Assembly: GCA_963920765.1 (NCBI GenBank)
Contig: OY987242.1
Location: 5,482,789 to 5,546,788, forward strand
Source: Ulota crispa
Taxonomy: Eukaryota > Streptophyta > Bryopsida > Orthotrichales > Orthotrichaceae
Length of the DNA: 64,000 bases
Reading direction: 5' to 3'
Part shown: piece after piece, positions 49,218 to 59,114 of the stretch
Layout: each line of letters begins with the position of its first letter
Numbering within the stretch: position 1 is the stretch's first letter
The notes under the pieces: model-generated
The model's database searches: none
The model's input: only the letters and a program-made list of their open reading frames with translations
What the model was told of the DNA's origin: nothing
Translations under genes and position numbers: made by a program

Positions 49218-50172
49218 GGTATGGTTGACCACTTTCTAGTTGGTTTAGGCACGTTTTCAACAAAAGCCAAAGTTTGACACTAAATTTGGGGCTAGGTTGA
49301 AGGAGACGTGTGTGGGGAATTTTGGAAGTGAATGCAATGGGACAAAATGTAGGGAATTCCGTGCCAACATGTGGTTTAGAGGTTGAAAAACCTACCTACA
49401 TGCATGCTCAAAACATAGAAATCAATAAAGAAAGATGGCCTTGAATGCAAAAGAGCAATAGCCAAGGTTCAACTGAATTCAGCAATGGCACTTCCATACG
49501 GACGCACATACAGTTTGTGATGGTAAAGGAGGAGACACTTGGTTCTATAAGAAGAGTTCCCCAGTAAGAAATACGGTGACACATGTAGCTCATCTGTATG
49601 CGTACCCACTTCACTACATATAAACTCAAAGATCCATTATAGTATCAAGAAGAAGAGCCTTCAATTGCCACAAAATTCAATGTGGAGTTGCAAGCATCAA
49701 TACTCATTCCAATCGTACGGTTGGATCTCCCTCATGCATCATAGTTACAAATATACCATATGTATTAAGTCTGAAACATGAAAATCTCTTGCCTAGCCCT
49801 GAATTGACCATAGGCATTAAAGGGTTAAAAGCCGGGTTAGTCCCCGTGGTTGCCTTATAGTGCAGCACTACAATGTTGTGGCAAGTGTTCACACAATTTA
49901 ATAGTATTTTCAAAAGTTGCAAAAGTCAACAATGCACGCTACCCTCATAAAAATTGCAAAAAGAGCAAGATAGGAGCAAACATTATGTTTGTGGATCTTC
50001 TTGCAATTTAGATTCCCTAAAATTATGAGTACATTGTGTGAAGTTTTTTTCTTACCTTTAATGATAAACCATGTCTTCATGATCACTTCTAAAAACCCAA
50101 ATGATTTTTTTTCCCATTCTAGAGACCATATTTATCCAACGGACAAAACCCATCCGCCTAGGCGTTCAAGGG
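49218..50172. other. Intergenic DNA with two orphan family A right ends
   Basis: TTAAAGGGTTAA at 49,818-49,828 and CAAGGGTTAA ending at 50,176 look like family A right ends, but no left partners were found. The second shares its TTAA with the element at 50,177. No gene was recognised. Confidence 0.4.
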
Positions 50173-50176
50173 TTAA

Positions 50177-51083
50177 CCCTTTAAAGACCACACTCATTTT
50201 CACAAAATCTATTAGAAACTGGAGCAATAAACTAAAATGCGTAGTTGAATCAAATGTGAACCTAGTTTGCATAATCCAACCGTACAAATGGGAAGAACAC
50301 CTTATTTACTATAAATTGTCAAAATTTCAACTAGATCCACCGTTGGAGGTGAAATATTGTAATGGTTGAGTGAGCCGTATGTGGGAAATCTCTAGTTTTT
50401 CATGCTTGTGTGGTTTTGAATGTAAACGCTTCATGCAAGCTTTGATTGAGAATAACCTTACATTTCTCAAAAGCAGGATTTCCCACCTTTCCAACAAGAC
50501 TAGTTTCACACAAAATAGACAAAAATAGCAATCACAAGGTGTAGCTAAGTGGACAAAAAGGGTCAAAAATCCCATTTTCTTTGCTACTCTAAAATGGTTC
50601 TACAAGAAATTTGATAATTGTTATGGAAAACCCAATTAGTGAAAGCAATCAAGAATTGGCCTTAAATGTAGGATGACAAATTTTTAAAATGAAATGATAG
50701 CACCATTTCAATAGATTTTCAAATACTACAATTACACTACTACCATATAGAGAAACAATACATGCATATTTCTTAAGCAATTTGAAGTTTTTTAAGATTG
50801 TACAATTGCAATATGACATTTTTTTTGGATGTTTGATGCATTGTGTGGTTGCTTTGATCCATCTTTGACCAAATATGAATACGTATTTTAAGGCCATGCT
50901 GTATAAACACCATTATTTATCAACTCATATACTTGATTCCATTGTCATTTTTTTGGTTGGATGAAAAATTCTTGTGACCATAAGCATTTTTCAAAAACAA
51001 TTTTCAAATTGTTGAGTGATTTTACTCTACAGGCCAAAAACCACTCTGCTGAACCAAAATATGGTTCGGTGATCTGTAAAGGG
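50177..51083. mobile_element. Family A element, 907 bp, CCCTTTA subfamily
   Basis: Exact TTAA on both sides (50,173-50,176 and 51,084-51,087). It is the reverse of 36,789-37,693 along its whole length. Open frames inside (for example 50,327-50,575 minus) are short and show no transposase motifs. Confidence 0.85.
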
Positions 51084-51087
51084 TTAA

Positions 51088-53919
51088 GGTTAGCTCTACG
51101 AAATTTGAAACATATGGTACTCGAGAGCATACTACAATGTCCTTTTTTTCCTTTTGCTTTTTTATTCCCTTTCTCTTTCTTTCTTTTTCAGTCTTAAAAT
51201 CTGAACAGGATTTGATATGCAATACTCGGGAAATCAGAGTAAAAACTCTGAGCTGGTGACAGAGATTGTGTAAAATTTGATCTGACAGATTACATAAGTT
51301 TTAATTAACTTTGACCCCCCTCCCCTGCCCCTCCCCCTCCCGGGCCCCACCAAAATTTTCCATCCAGGAACTGCCACAAAATTGTCCCATTCGACCTACT
51401 CTGGCAGGGTACAATGCACAATGCCCCACTGCCACTCTCCATGTCCATAGCTTACATGCAATTCGAGTTGCAGGTACCCCCTTTTGTTTGTTTTTTTTTG
51501 TCTTTTTTTTTTGTTTTTTGTTTTGTTTTTGTCCCCCACCCCCTTTCCTTGAATGAGGACTGAAGAGGATAGAGGACTGAGGACATTTTTCTCATGTTTT
51601 TTTAGAAAAATAAAGGGAAGTTAAATTTATCAATCAAATAAGCTTGCAACATATATATATTAAAAGAAAAAACTCTCATATCTGTTGGTGTACTGGATAC
51701 ATGAAATCAAAGCCACCAGGTGACCAGGCTTTTCCCAAATCAGGATTATTGTTGAATTTTCCATGCAGTCAACAAGTGTCTAGGGTTTATGATCATTGCA
51801 GCTTGATCCTTGGACTTTATTTCAAGGCTTCCTCAGTAATCATGAAACTGAGTTGCTCATATGGGTTTACGATTTTTGGATAAACTTCCCATTTGGGACA
51901 ATCTAGGAATAAATCAGATTATGGTTCATGGTTTAGGGTTTAGAGTTTAGGGTTGCTGGGTAAATTTCTCAATTGGAGACAATTCGTGGTTAAAAGGATT
52001 TAGCGTGTTGACATGCGTAGTTAGTCGGATTTTTCTGTATCAAATCAGGGGGTTTTTTTTCCTGCCATTTAAACGCCAGATTCAAAGTTGTTAGCTTGAT
52101 GTTGGCCAATGCTCTTCAGTCCATCAAAAAAATTCTCCTCACCTGAGAGGATGCATAGGGTTTTATTGTTCATCTACAGTATCAAAAAATGCAACCTGGT
52201 ACCAATTGTTTGTAGGGGTTGTGCGCACTATGTCCTCAAGTTCTACAAGATGTTTAGATATTTAATTGGTTCAAAAATTATGAATAAAAACTAGGAATTG
52301 CAGTTTTATGTGAGGGCCTAGACTATTGAATTTTGGTTTACTAAGAAGATGAAATTTTGATGTTAGGAAAGTGGGACTTTGCTTCAGGAATTTAGTGTAA
52401 TAAATATGAAAACCTAGTATGGGAACTTTCTCAATTGTTCATTTGTATAAAGTATTCAAGAATTTTTTTGATGTATTTCTTTTTGCTTGTTACAACATCA
52501 AAAAGTTAAAATTGGCTTTGACATCTAGTGCATGACATTTATAACCAAACAAAATGTTGCTAACAAGAAATACCAAAACATAGCACATGCACTTATTAGC
52601 TCAAATGCAACTCCATTAGGCTTAGCACATAGAATAGAACCCAAATTTTCTCATGGTGATTTGGGATTTTTGATAATTTTTATTTTAACAAAGTAATAGT
52701 TTGGCCAGTCAAATTTGGGAATTGTTAGTTATAAGTGTCTTGCACCATAAGGCTAGTAGAATTGAAAAGTGGAACATTGTGTGTGAACTGCTCCTTATTT
52801 ACAACTCATAGAAAAAATCATACAATGAACTAAGGGACAAGAATCTAGGCAAAAGAACCACAATAAATTTTTAGTGTAGTTTCATTGAGTTGATGGATTG
52901 AATTCAAGATGATTATTATATTCTAAAACTTTTCTATGTGCTCATGAGTTTGACAACTATGCCATTGGCCATTAAAAAAAGTGCTAAAAAAATTCAAAAC
53001 CCAAAACCAAATTTCCCAATATAAACGTTATGAGTGCAAATATAATGCTTACTTAATATTGTCCTTCTTAACAATTTTTAACTTTGCTATATTAGAATAA
53101 AAAATTATCAATCTTGCTGTAAAAGCTACTTAATTCCTCTCAAAAATTGATTTAAAGCTGAAAGTCATTTATTTATCACAAATTTGTAACAATAATAGGA
53201 TCTTGGGGCTTTTATTTTATTTGATTTAGTGTATGACGCATTGTTTCTTGATTATGATGCTAATTCAAAAAATGTGAAATTGTGTACCTCTACATGCATT
53301 TGATTGAAACTTTGTTTGGAAAATATCCATTTACTGTACTCCCTACTTGATAATTGACTAACTATCTATTCAAAAAAATCACTTTCAATGGTTGATGGTT
53401 GTTTCAGATTTAAATTCCAGAACATTGTTTTTACTTTTTAACGGGTTTGTTTACCAGTATGGCAAGATGTTTTTGTGTCATTAAATCTTATATGAAATGA
53501 TCTGAAATGAGAAATTTAATAAGTATTTTTGTGTTCATTTATGTTTGTGAAAGCCTCCAATGTACAATTTCCTTGAATTTTGAAAACATGGAATGCTAAT
53601 AAAATAAAAGCAAATCACAAAAAAAGAAAAAAAATTTACCTTTGAGTTTTTTAATTTGAATTTCAAAAATTTCAAAAAATGAGACAACATCAATGGCCAA
53701 TATGTTTTTGCAACTTTTTTCCTAAAATCTCCTTGCTCATAGTTACAAAGAGTTGAGGGGCTTATAGCTACAAAGTGTTTCAAGTACTTATTGAGGAGTA
53801 TTTTGGTGCAAGATGGCATAAAGCAACAAAAATCTAACAACCATATGAGCTATACATGGCACCCCTAGCTCAATACATCAAAAATCCATTTCCTTCCATG
53901 TACGGACCATGGGCCTTGA
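51088..53919. other. Intergenic DNA, no gene recognised
   Basis: It contains a C-rich patch near 51,315-51,350, T-rich tracts near 51,480-51,550 and long AT-rich stretches. No supported gene, RNA or complete element. Confidence 0.35.
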
Positions 53920-53927
53920 GGGGTTAA
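53920..53927. mobile_element. Orphan family A right end
   Basis: GGGCCTTGAGGGG followed by TTAA matches family A right ends such as that at 46,789, but the left end could not be located. Confidence 0.4.
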
Positions 53928-54660
53928 ATTGATGAAATGAAAGTTAGAGCGAGTTTCATTTTGCAGGCTCTTTCCAAAATAAAATCTGAAATTTGACTTT
54001 TGACCTCAAATTCCAATAAGCCTATGAAAAAAACAAAAAAACAACAAGCACACCATAACGACTGCAATCCCACAGCTTCCTCACTCTAGGGATTTATCAA
54101 GCTTCAATTGCTTGCTTAAATGATTATTAGTGCCATATTTCTTGTCATCTTGTACCTCCTCCTTGTTTTTTTTTGTCAAAAACGAAAAAAACAAGGTGTT
54201 TACTGCTAAACCTTTGTTTCATGTGCTCTCAGTTTATTTTCTCAACACAGTTTTGTTTGCCCTCGAAGTCTTCAACTGTAGTTCACGAAATAAACATCTT
54301 TCACCATTTGAAAGATGAAACTCCCCTTGCAAAAATAGTCAAAACTAGCATACCGGTAGTATTTGAGATGTAAACATCATGAACTTGCAAAATGGTCAAT
54401 TATTCAATGTAGAATTCTAAAGAGGACATACCTCAAGTCCTCATCATGTAAACTATGAAAGCTCACAAACAGATGCACCCAAAATTTACAAAAAAAACAG
54501 AGATTGGAAAACGGATGTCTCTAGTGCCATTGTTGGGGGGTGAACAAATGTCATTAGCAAACTACCATTAAACAAGTGCTTTACTATGATGTTGCAAATA
54601 ATAATAAAATATCAAAGTATTCATAGTATTTCATGTTATACAGCTGAGTGAACTTTGACT
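53928..54660. other. Intergenic DNA, no gene recognised
   Basis: Short overlapping open frames near 54,130-54,373 have no recognisable domain. Confidence 0.35.
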
Positions 54661-54672
54661 TTGACTGGACAG

Positions 54673-54698
54673 AGGGAGGGAGGGGGGGGGGGGGGGGG
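54673..54698. repeat. G-run with 17 consecutive G, potential G-quadruplex
   Basis: GGGAGGGAGG leads into seventeen consecutive G residues (54,682-54,698), followed by a (GA)n tract to about 54,735. The sequence satisfies the simple four-G-tract pattern for a quadruplex. Confidence 0.85.
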
Positions 54699-54699
54699 C

Positions 54700-55650
54700 T
54701 CAAAAATTGAGAGAGAGAGACTGAGACTGAGAGAGTGCGAGAATTCAGATTGACCGCCCTGGCATGGAGAATTAGTCCGGACATAATTACTACTGGATCT
54801 CAGGAGAATGCTGCATACGTATCAGATTCTATGATGCAGATACGGCTGCCATCCCAGCAGCCTCCCTTCCACAGTTCCACAGTTCCAGCCTTGCCTGCCC
54901 AGCCTGCGCTGACGGCTGCTTCCCTGCTGCTCATGTGCTCAAAGTTTGTACCCAGCCCTACTCAGCTGCTCCAGGTAAAAATAAAAAAAAACCAAACAAA
55001 GAGCAAAAAAGAGCAAAAAAAAACCAAGAAAGAGCAAAAAAAAAACCAAGAAAGAGCAAAAAAAAAACCAAAAAAGAGCAGAAAAGAGCATAGAAGAGCA
55101 AAAAATAAAATAAAAGCACAGAAAAGCAGAGAAGATTTTCATGAGCATAATTGTCTTGTATGATGGTCGACATGAATTCTATCTCTCTTTGCCCTTTTTG
55201 CATATCCAGCCCAGGGGTATGGGATTCAAGTGCATGCAGTGCATGCAAATGCGATGCAATGCAATCTCCGCCGTATTGTCTCCAAGTCTCAGGTTTCGCA
55301 GCTTTCTGCTACAGTACAGGCAGAAAGCATGAGCATGAGTGTGCTACTGTTGTATTAGAGATCACGCGCACTCTCCTTGTATGATTCCTATGATCAGCAC
55401 TTGGGCTCCACCACTGATTTTCCTAGTCAACTCACTATTCTTCATTCCATTCCCCTGAGAGCTCCATAATTTCATGCTATATCTTTTCAAACTTTTGCCA
55501 TGGTGGGGCCAAACTGGGGACTGAAATGGGCCAAACTGGGGACTGAAATGGGCCAAACTGGGGTCTGAAATGGGCCAAACTGGGGACTGAATTGGGCCTG
55601 CATTGGGGACTTCACCCATGGGTATACCATGGTTTTCCAATTTTGGTGGA
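54700..55650. other. GC-richer unidentified stretch with minisatellites
   Basis: After the G-run, composition becomes more genic (for example 54,840-54,975) but a frame across 54,735-55,163 soon enters an A-rich repeat built on AAGAGCAAAAAA (about 54,978-55,105) and does not resemble a protein family. It may be decayed leader or exon sequence. Confidence 0.3.
55506..55593. repeat. Four tandem 22-bp repeats
   Basis: Four units of GGGCCAAACTGGGGACTGAA plus a two-base tail, differing at one or two positions, followed by a partial fifth unit. The minus-strand frame through it encodes a Pro/Ser-rich repeat, but codon context gives no support for coding. Confidence 0.9.
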
Positions 55651-56752
55651 TTCTAAGGGTGGTCTTTATGGCTCACCTACAGCTTTGCCTAATGGGGAAA
55701 TTCTGTCATTGGATTGCTAATGATAGTCATGTGGTTATCCAGCACCCAGCTTTCCACTGGGTGGGAAAGTGGGAAAGTGGGAATATGTGTCAGAGGAACT
55801 CCTTTTTTGTGACTGAAGGTAGGGTTCTTTTTCTTGGCAAAATCTTGCCTAAATCTTACCCCACACTCACTCCATTACAATTTAAAAAAAAGAACGAAAA
55901 GTGAATGAAATCACCAAATCCCTCCCCAAGCAAACACCAGGTCTGCCGGGATAAAAATAACTAATATTTGTAAATTTTATGGATGAATGAGCACACATCA
56001 TTGATTTTATCGAATTTTCTCCATTTTTTCCTTTGCATTCCTCGGTAGAACCCTGACTGAAGAAGCCCCTATGCCAACTGTCTAGAAAATAGTATAATTA
56101 ATTACAGACATGATCATTCTGAAATGGGAACTTACTCATAACTTAGTTATTAAAAACGAAAAAGCCTGAGCAGTTGGTAATCAGGTCCATACCCAGTTGT
56201 CCTCAGAGAAGGGTTGTATACTTGTATCATGTATAGCGTAATTCTAGTACAGAATGCAAATCTTCCAATCACTAAACAGTGAAAAAGAGTGTGTATTTAC
56301 AGCTCATGTAGAAACGTTCAAAAAAGTCGAAATTCTTGAGCAGTTGTTATAAATGCACATGCTTGCAAATACAAAAAAAATAGCTTAATACAAATACGAC
56401 GAAAAGAGGTTAGGATACTATGGACAGTTACATAACACTTCCCCCTTGTGATCATAGTGATACACTTGCACTGGGCAAATGATGCATGGTAGAAGGAGAA
56501 AGTAGTGGCAAATGATTGGACAATGTCCATACATAACACCCACATCCATTCAAAGAAATGAAATTTTTTGGTTAACTTATCCCCAAAATAGTTGAGAGTC
56601 CCAACTTTGCTGGTCCCAATCAGCAAACAACTTTTTCCCCACCAAAACAGCAGCAGAGATTTGCAAATCGCCCGAAATTCACACAAAAAACATGCTCTAA
56701 GCAGAAATGCACAGAAGTGCGCAGCAATGGGCTGAAATTGCTTGGGGTTTGT
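55651..56752. other. Transition from repeat-rich to genic DNA, no gene recognised
   Basis: AT content falls toward the right. Minus-strand frames at 56,318-56,686 have no recognisable domain. Confidence 0.35.
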
Positions 56753-56800
56753 GCCACGTCACCACCCCATGCATTTACGAGGCAAATCTGCCACGTCAGC
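56753..56800 (+). promoter_or_regulatory. Duplicated GCCACGTCA (TGACGTGGC) box
   Basis: Two identical GCCACGTCA motifs occur at 56,753-56,761 and 56,790-56,798, about 37 bp apart. The complement TGACGTGGC is a classic plant bZIP site (ABRE/C-box/G-box hybrid) and also fits the ER-stress element TGACGTGR. They lie about 300 bp upstream of the CT tract and 2.3 kb upstream of the BZR ATG. Which promoter they serve is inferred. Confidence 0.5.
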
Positions 56801-57094
56801 ATCGAATTTATTTCCTAACCACGCAATGAGAACATGCTCCCACGCTTACAGGCTCTTCTTTTGACCAAACAGGAACGCAGTGGACCACCACGGCAATGAG
56901 AACCGCCGAGATCCGGGGAGACCCGCAGCAAAGGCCGGGTATGAGCCAGGGATTTCGTCAGAAGGAGACGGCGGCACTCCGCCCGTCCGCGGTGGTAGGC
57001 GCCACATGCAGAGGCCCTCTTCAAGGGCAAAAGGACAAGCGCAACAACACTGAAGCGGAGCTGGTTCTGCAGCAGCAGCCTCACAACACCATCG

Positions 57095-57163
57095 CTCTCT
57101 CTCTCTCTTTCTCTCTCTCTCTGTCTGTCTGTCTGTCTCTGGCTCTGTCTGTCTCTCTCTCTC
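57095..57163 (+). repeat. (CT)n/(GTCT)n tract in the BZR promoter or leader
   Basis: About 69 bp of almost pure CT with an internal GTCT block. CT/GA microsatellites are common around plant transcription starts and 5' leaders and can bind GAGA-type (BBR/BPC) factors. Its position upstream of the BZR gene fits such a role, which is inferred. Confidence 0.7.
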
Positions 57164-57169
57164 ATTTCC

Positions 57170-58562
57170 CGAGCCAGCGCCATCACTACTTACCAACACA
57201 CACCTTGTGTATGTTGTAAGTTAGATGTTGCAGTCGTACCTGCAACAGCTGCAGCAGCTGCAGCAGTAGCCAGCAGTAGCAGCAGCAGTTTGCCTGTCTG
57301 AAATTCCGCCGTTCTCATTCGCATACTACAGTAGTAGGCGGCCTGTCGCGCTCCTGTCAGGCAGAGCGGCATTCGAGCTCTCTAGATTGCATATTGTGGA
57401 TGATCATCACGTCAAGGGGGGGGCGTTCATTATTTGCTCATGGAGTGAGAAAATCCAGCTGCTAACTGTTCTGGAGACGAGACGGAGCCATTTTCGTCGT
57501 CCTCACTAAGCTGTAGTGGCTCTGCCTGTGAGCATTACAATCACCGCCCCCTCTGCTGCAGCTCTGTTGGTTTACTGTCGGCGGGGGCGCAACTGCTGGC
57601 TCTGAAATCAATCCAGCGGTCCTGGAACCCTTTGCAGTTTTGTGTGCGTTTGGGTTTCTAGGGTGGCGGGATGACCTTTCCCCAATTGTCTTTTTGAGCT
57701 CCCTCCTACTCTTGAGCTGGTCAAAGCCTACCACGAGCCAGTCTCCTCTACAATAACGTTCGTAGTAGTGTCAGCCTGAGCACTCTTGGGTTTGCCCACA
57801 CAGTTGACGTGCTGTTTGTTTGTTGGTTCGTTTGTTTGTACTTCGAGACAGACATTGCAAATTGGTAGCCTTGTATGTGATATGCAGGCTCCAGTCATGC
57901 TTTGATTCCTTCATTCTCCCTTGAATTACAGTCTCTGCAGCTGTTTGTCACTGAAGCGGCGAAAGTGGGTCTTTCTCGTGAAGCGAGTTGCGGCATTGGA
58001 GACAAGGCTTGCATGACTGATTTCATATCCCACTCACTTTCTCTGTCTTAGTTTTCCAGTGAGTGGTCCTTGCCAGGTTCAACAGTTTTTAGCACTCCAT
58101 AGCCACTAGTGTGCATCGTCAACAGTTTCACAAACCGGACTTGGGATTCTCTGTTGCTGCTTGTTTTTTCCAGCTTCAGTGATCAGTTTAGCTGGTACCT
58201 TGCTGTTACAGAAGAACTGAAGTTTAGTGTCTCATGGCCCGGCTTGCTTAGTAGCAACTCACTAAGGCACCAGGTTTGGTGTTCCCTTCTGCTTCGCCTT
58301 TGTAGCGGGCTGCCACATGATCACCGGGGCAGCACTGGAGTAGACTGGAAAGCTGTGGAACTGGAGCTTCGCCATAGCCATTTTCAGAGAGAAGGTGGAG
58401 CCAGCTTTCCGTGGAAAAATCATCAACTTAATGGGAGAAAAGAGTAGTTCATGTCCGTTGCCCTAAATTATACCAAGCAGGGCTGCACTTAAGAGAGGAC
58501 AGGAGGGCCGAGGGAGTAAAGTACCGCCATCGACAGGGTTGCGGTCCGTGCACGCAACTCAG
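57170..58562 (+). other. Presumed promoter or 5' leader of the BZR gene
   Basis: This stretch has higher GC than the left part of the window and only short open frames, none of which I recognise as a protein. It lies between the CT-rich tract and the probable leader intron, so it is best read as long untranslated leader or promoter. The transcription start is not visible. Frames such as 58,111-58,447 begin at a non-ATG codon and resemble no known family. Confidence 0.4.
57238..57292 (+). repeat. CAG/CTG-rich imperfect repeat
   Basis: An imperfect run of GCAGCAGCTG- and CAGTAG-type triplets in presumed leader or promoter DNA. It contains several CAGCTG E-box palindromes. No open frame through it resembles a known protein. 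Confidence 0.6.
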
Positions 58563-59049
58563 GTATTCTGAGCAGGGCAGTTCTTGTGAGCTTGGAGTGA
58601 GCTAGCATGAAAATGAAGGACGAAGCAAGCTGTCATTGGACCCTTCTGTGCACTTAGAACAAGTACTTATTTTTCTCACCCTCTTTTTAATCTTCTCCCC
58701 TTTTACTCCCATGGTAAAGGCAAACTAGAATAATCACGATTAAAAAAAAATGCTCTATTCCGTGAACATGGCACTTAAGTAGGTAACTTTGTAATCATGC
58801 CATTTCCCTTCCGGACATGGCTCGAAGGCTTTCAAACGAGGCCAGTAGTACTGCTACTACGATGCCGTATGAGTGGCTTCTCTATGACCTGCACGTCGGT
58901 GTCATTGATCAAAGTAATTATACTGTACTCCGGGTTTTTGCATATGTTTTGTTTTGAAACAGCGATGTTACTTACCCCTCTCGAAGTAAAGCTTTTTTCC
59001 TCTGGACATGTGATCGATTGCATTGTGTAAGACTTTTCTTTTGTTTCAG
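58563..59049 (+). other. Probable intron in the BZR 5' leader
   Basis: A good donor (CTCAG|GTATTC at 58,562/58,563) is matched by a pyrimidine-rich acceptor (CTTTTCTTTTGTTTCAG ending at 59,049). The stretch between is T-rich and has no conserved coding sequence. A second possible acceptor ends at 59,102. The intron is predicted from splice signals only. Confidence 0.45.
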
Positions 59050-59060
59050 GACAGGGAGAG

Positions 59061-59114
59061 ATGACGAAATTAATTTGGGGCTGTTGCAATTTTCGTGTGC
59101 AGGCTGTTTGGTGA
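59061..59114 (+). promoter_or_regulatory. 17-codon uORF whose stop overlaps the BZR start codon
   Basis: An ATG at 59,061 opens a short frame that ends with TGA at 59,112-59,114, so stop and main start overlap as TGATG. The uORF lies just downstream of the probable leader acceptor at 59,049 and would be in the mature mRNA unless the alternative acceptor ending at 59,102 (TGTGCAG) is used. Overlapping stop-start arrangements can allow reinitiation; a translational role here is inferred. Confidence 0.5.

Noticed and set aside
54939..55248. Phe-rich minus-strand frames of 69-96 codons
   Set aside because: They are translations of the A-rich AAGAGCAAAAAA minisatellite and are low-complexity artefacts.
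56815..57219. Overlapping frames on both strands, 107-123 codons
   Set aside because: All run through the CT/GTCT microsatellite, giving Arg/Glu or Ser/Leu runs. They mutually overlap and match no family; promoter or leader is the better reading.
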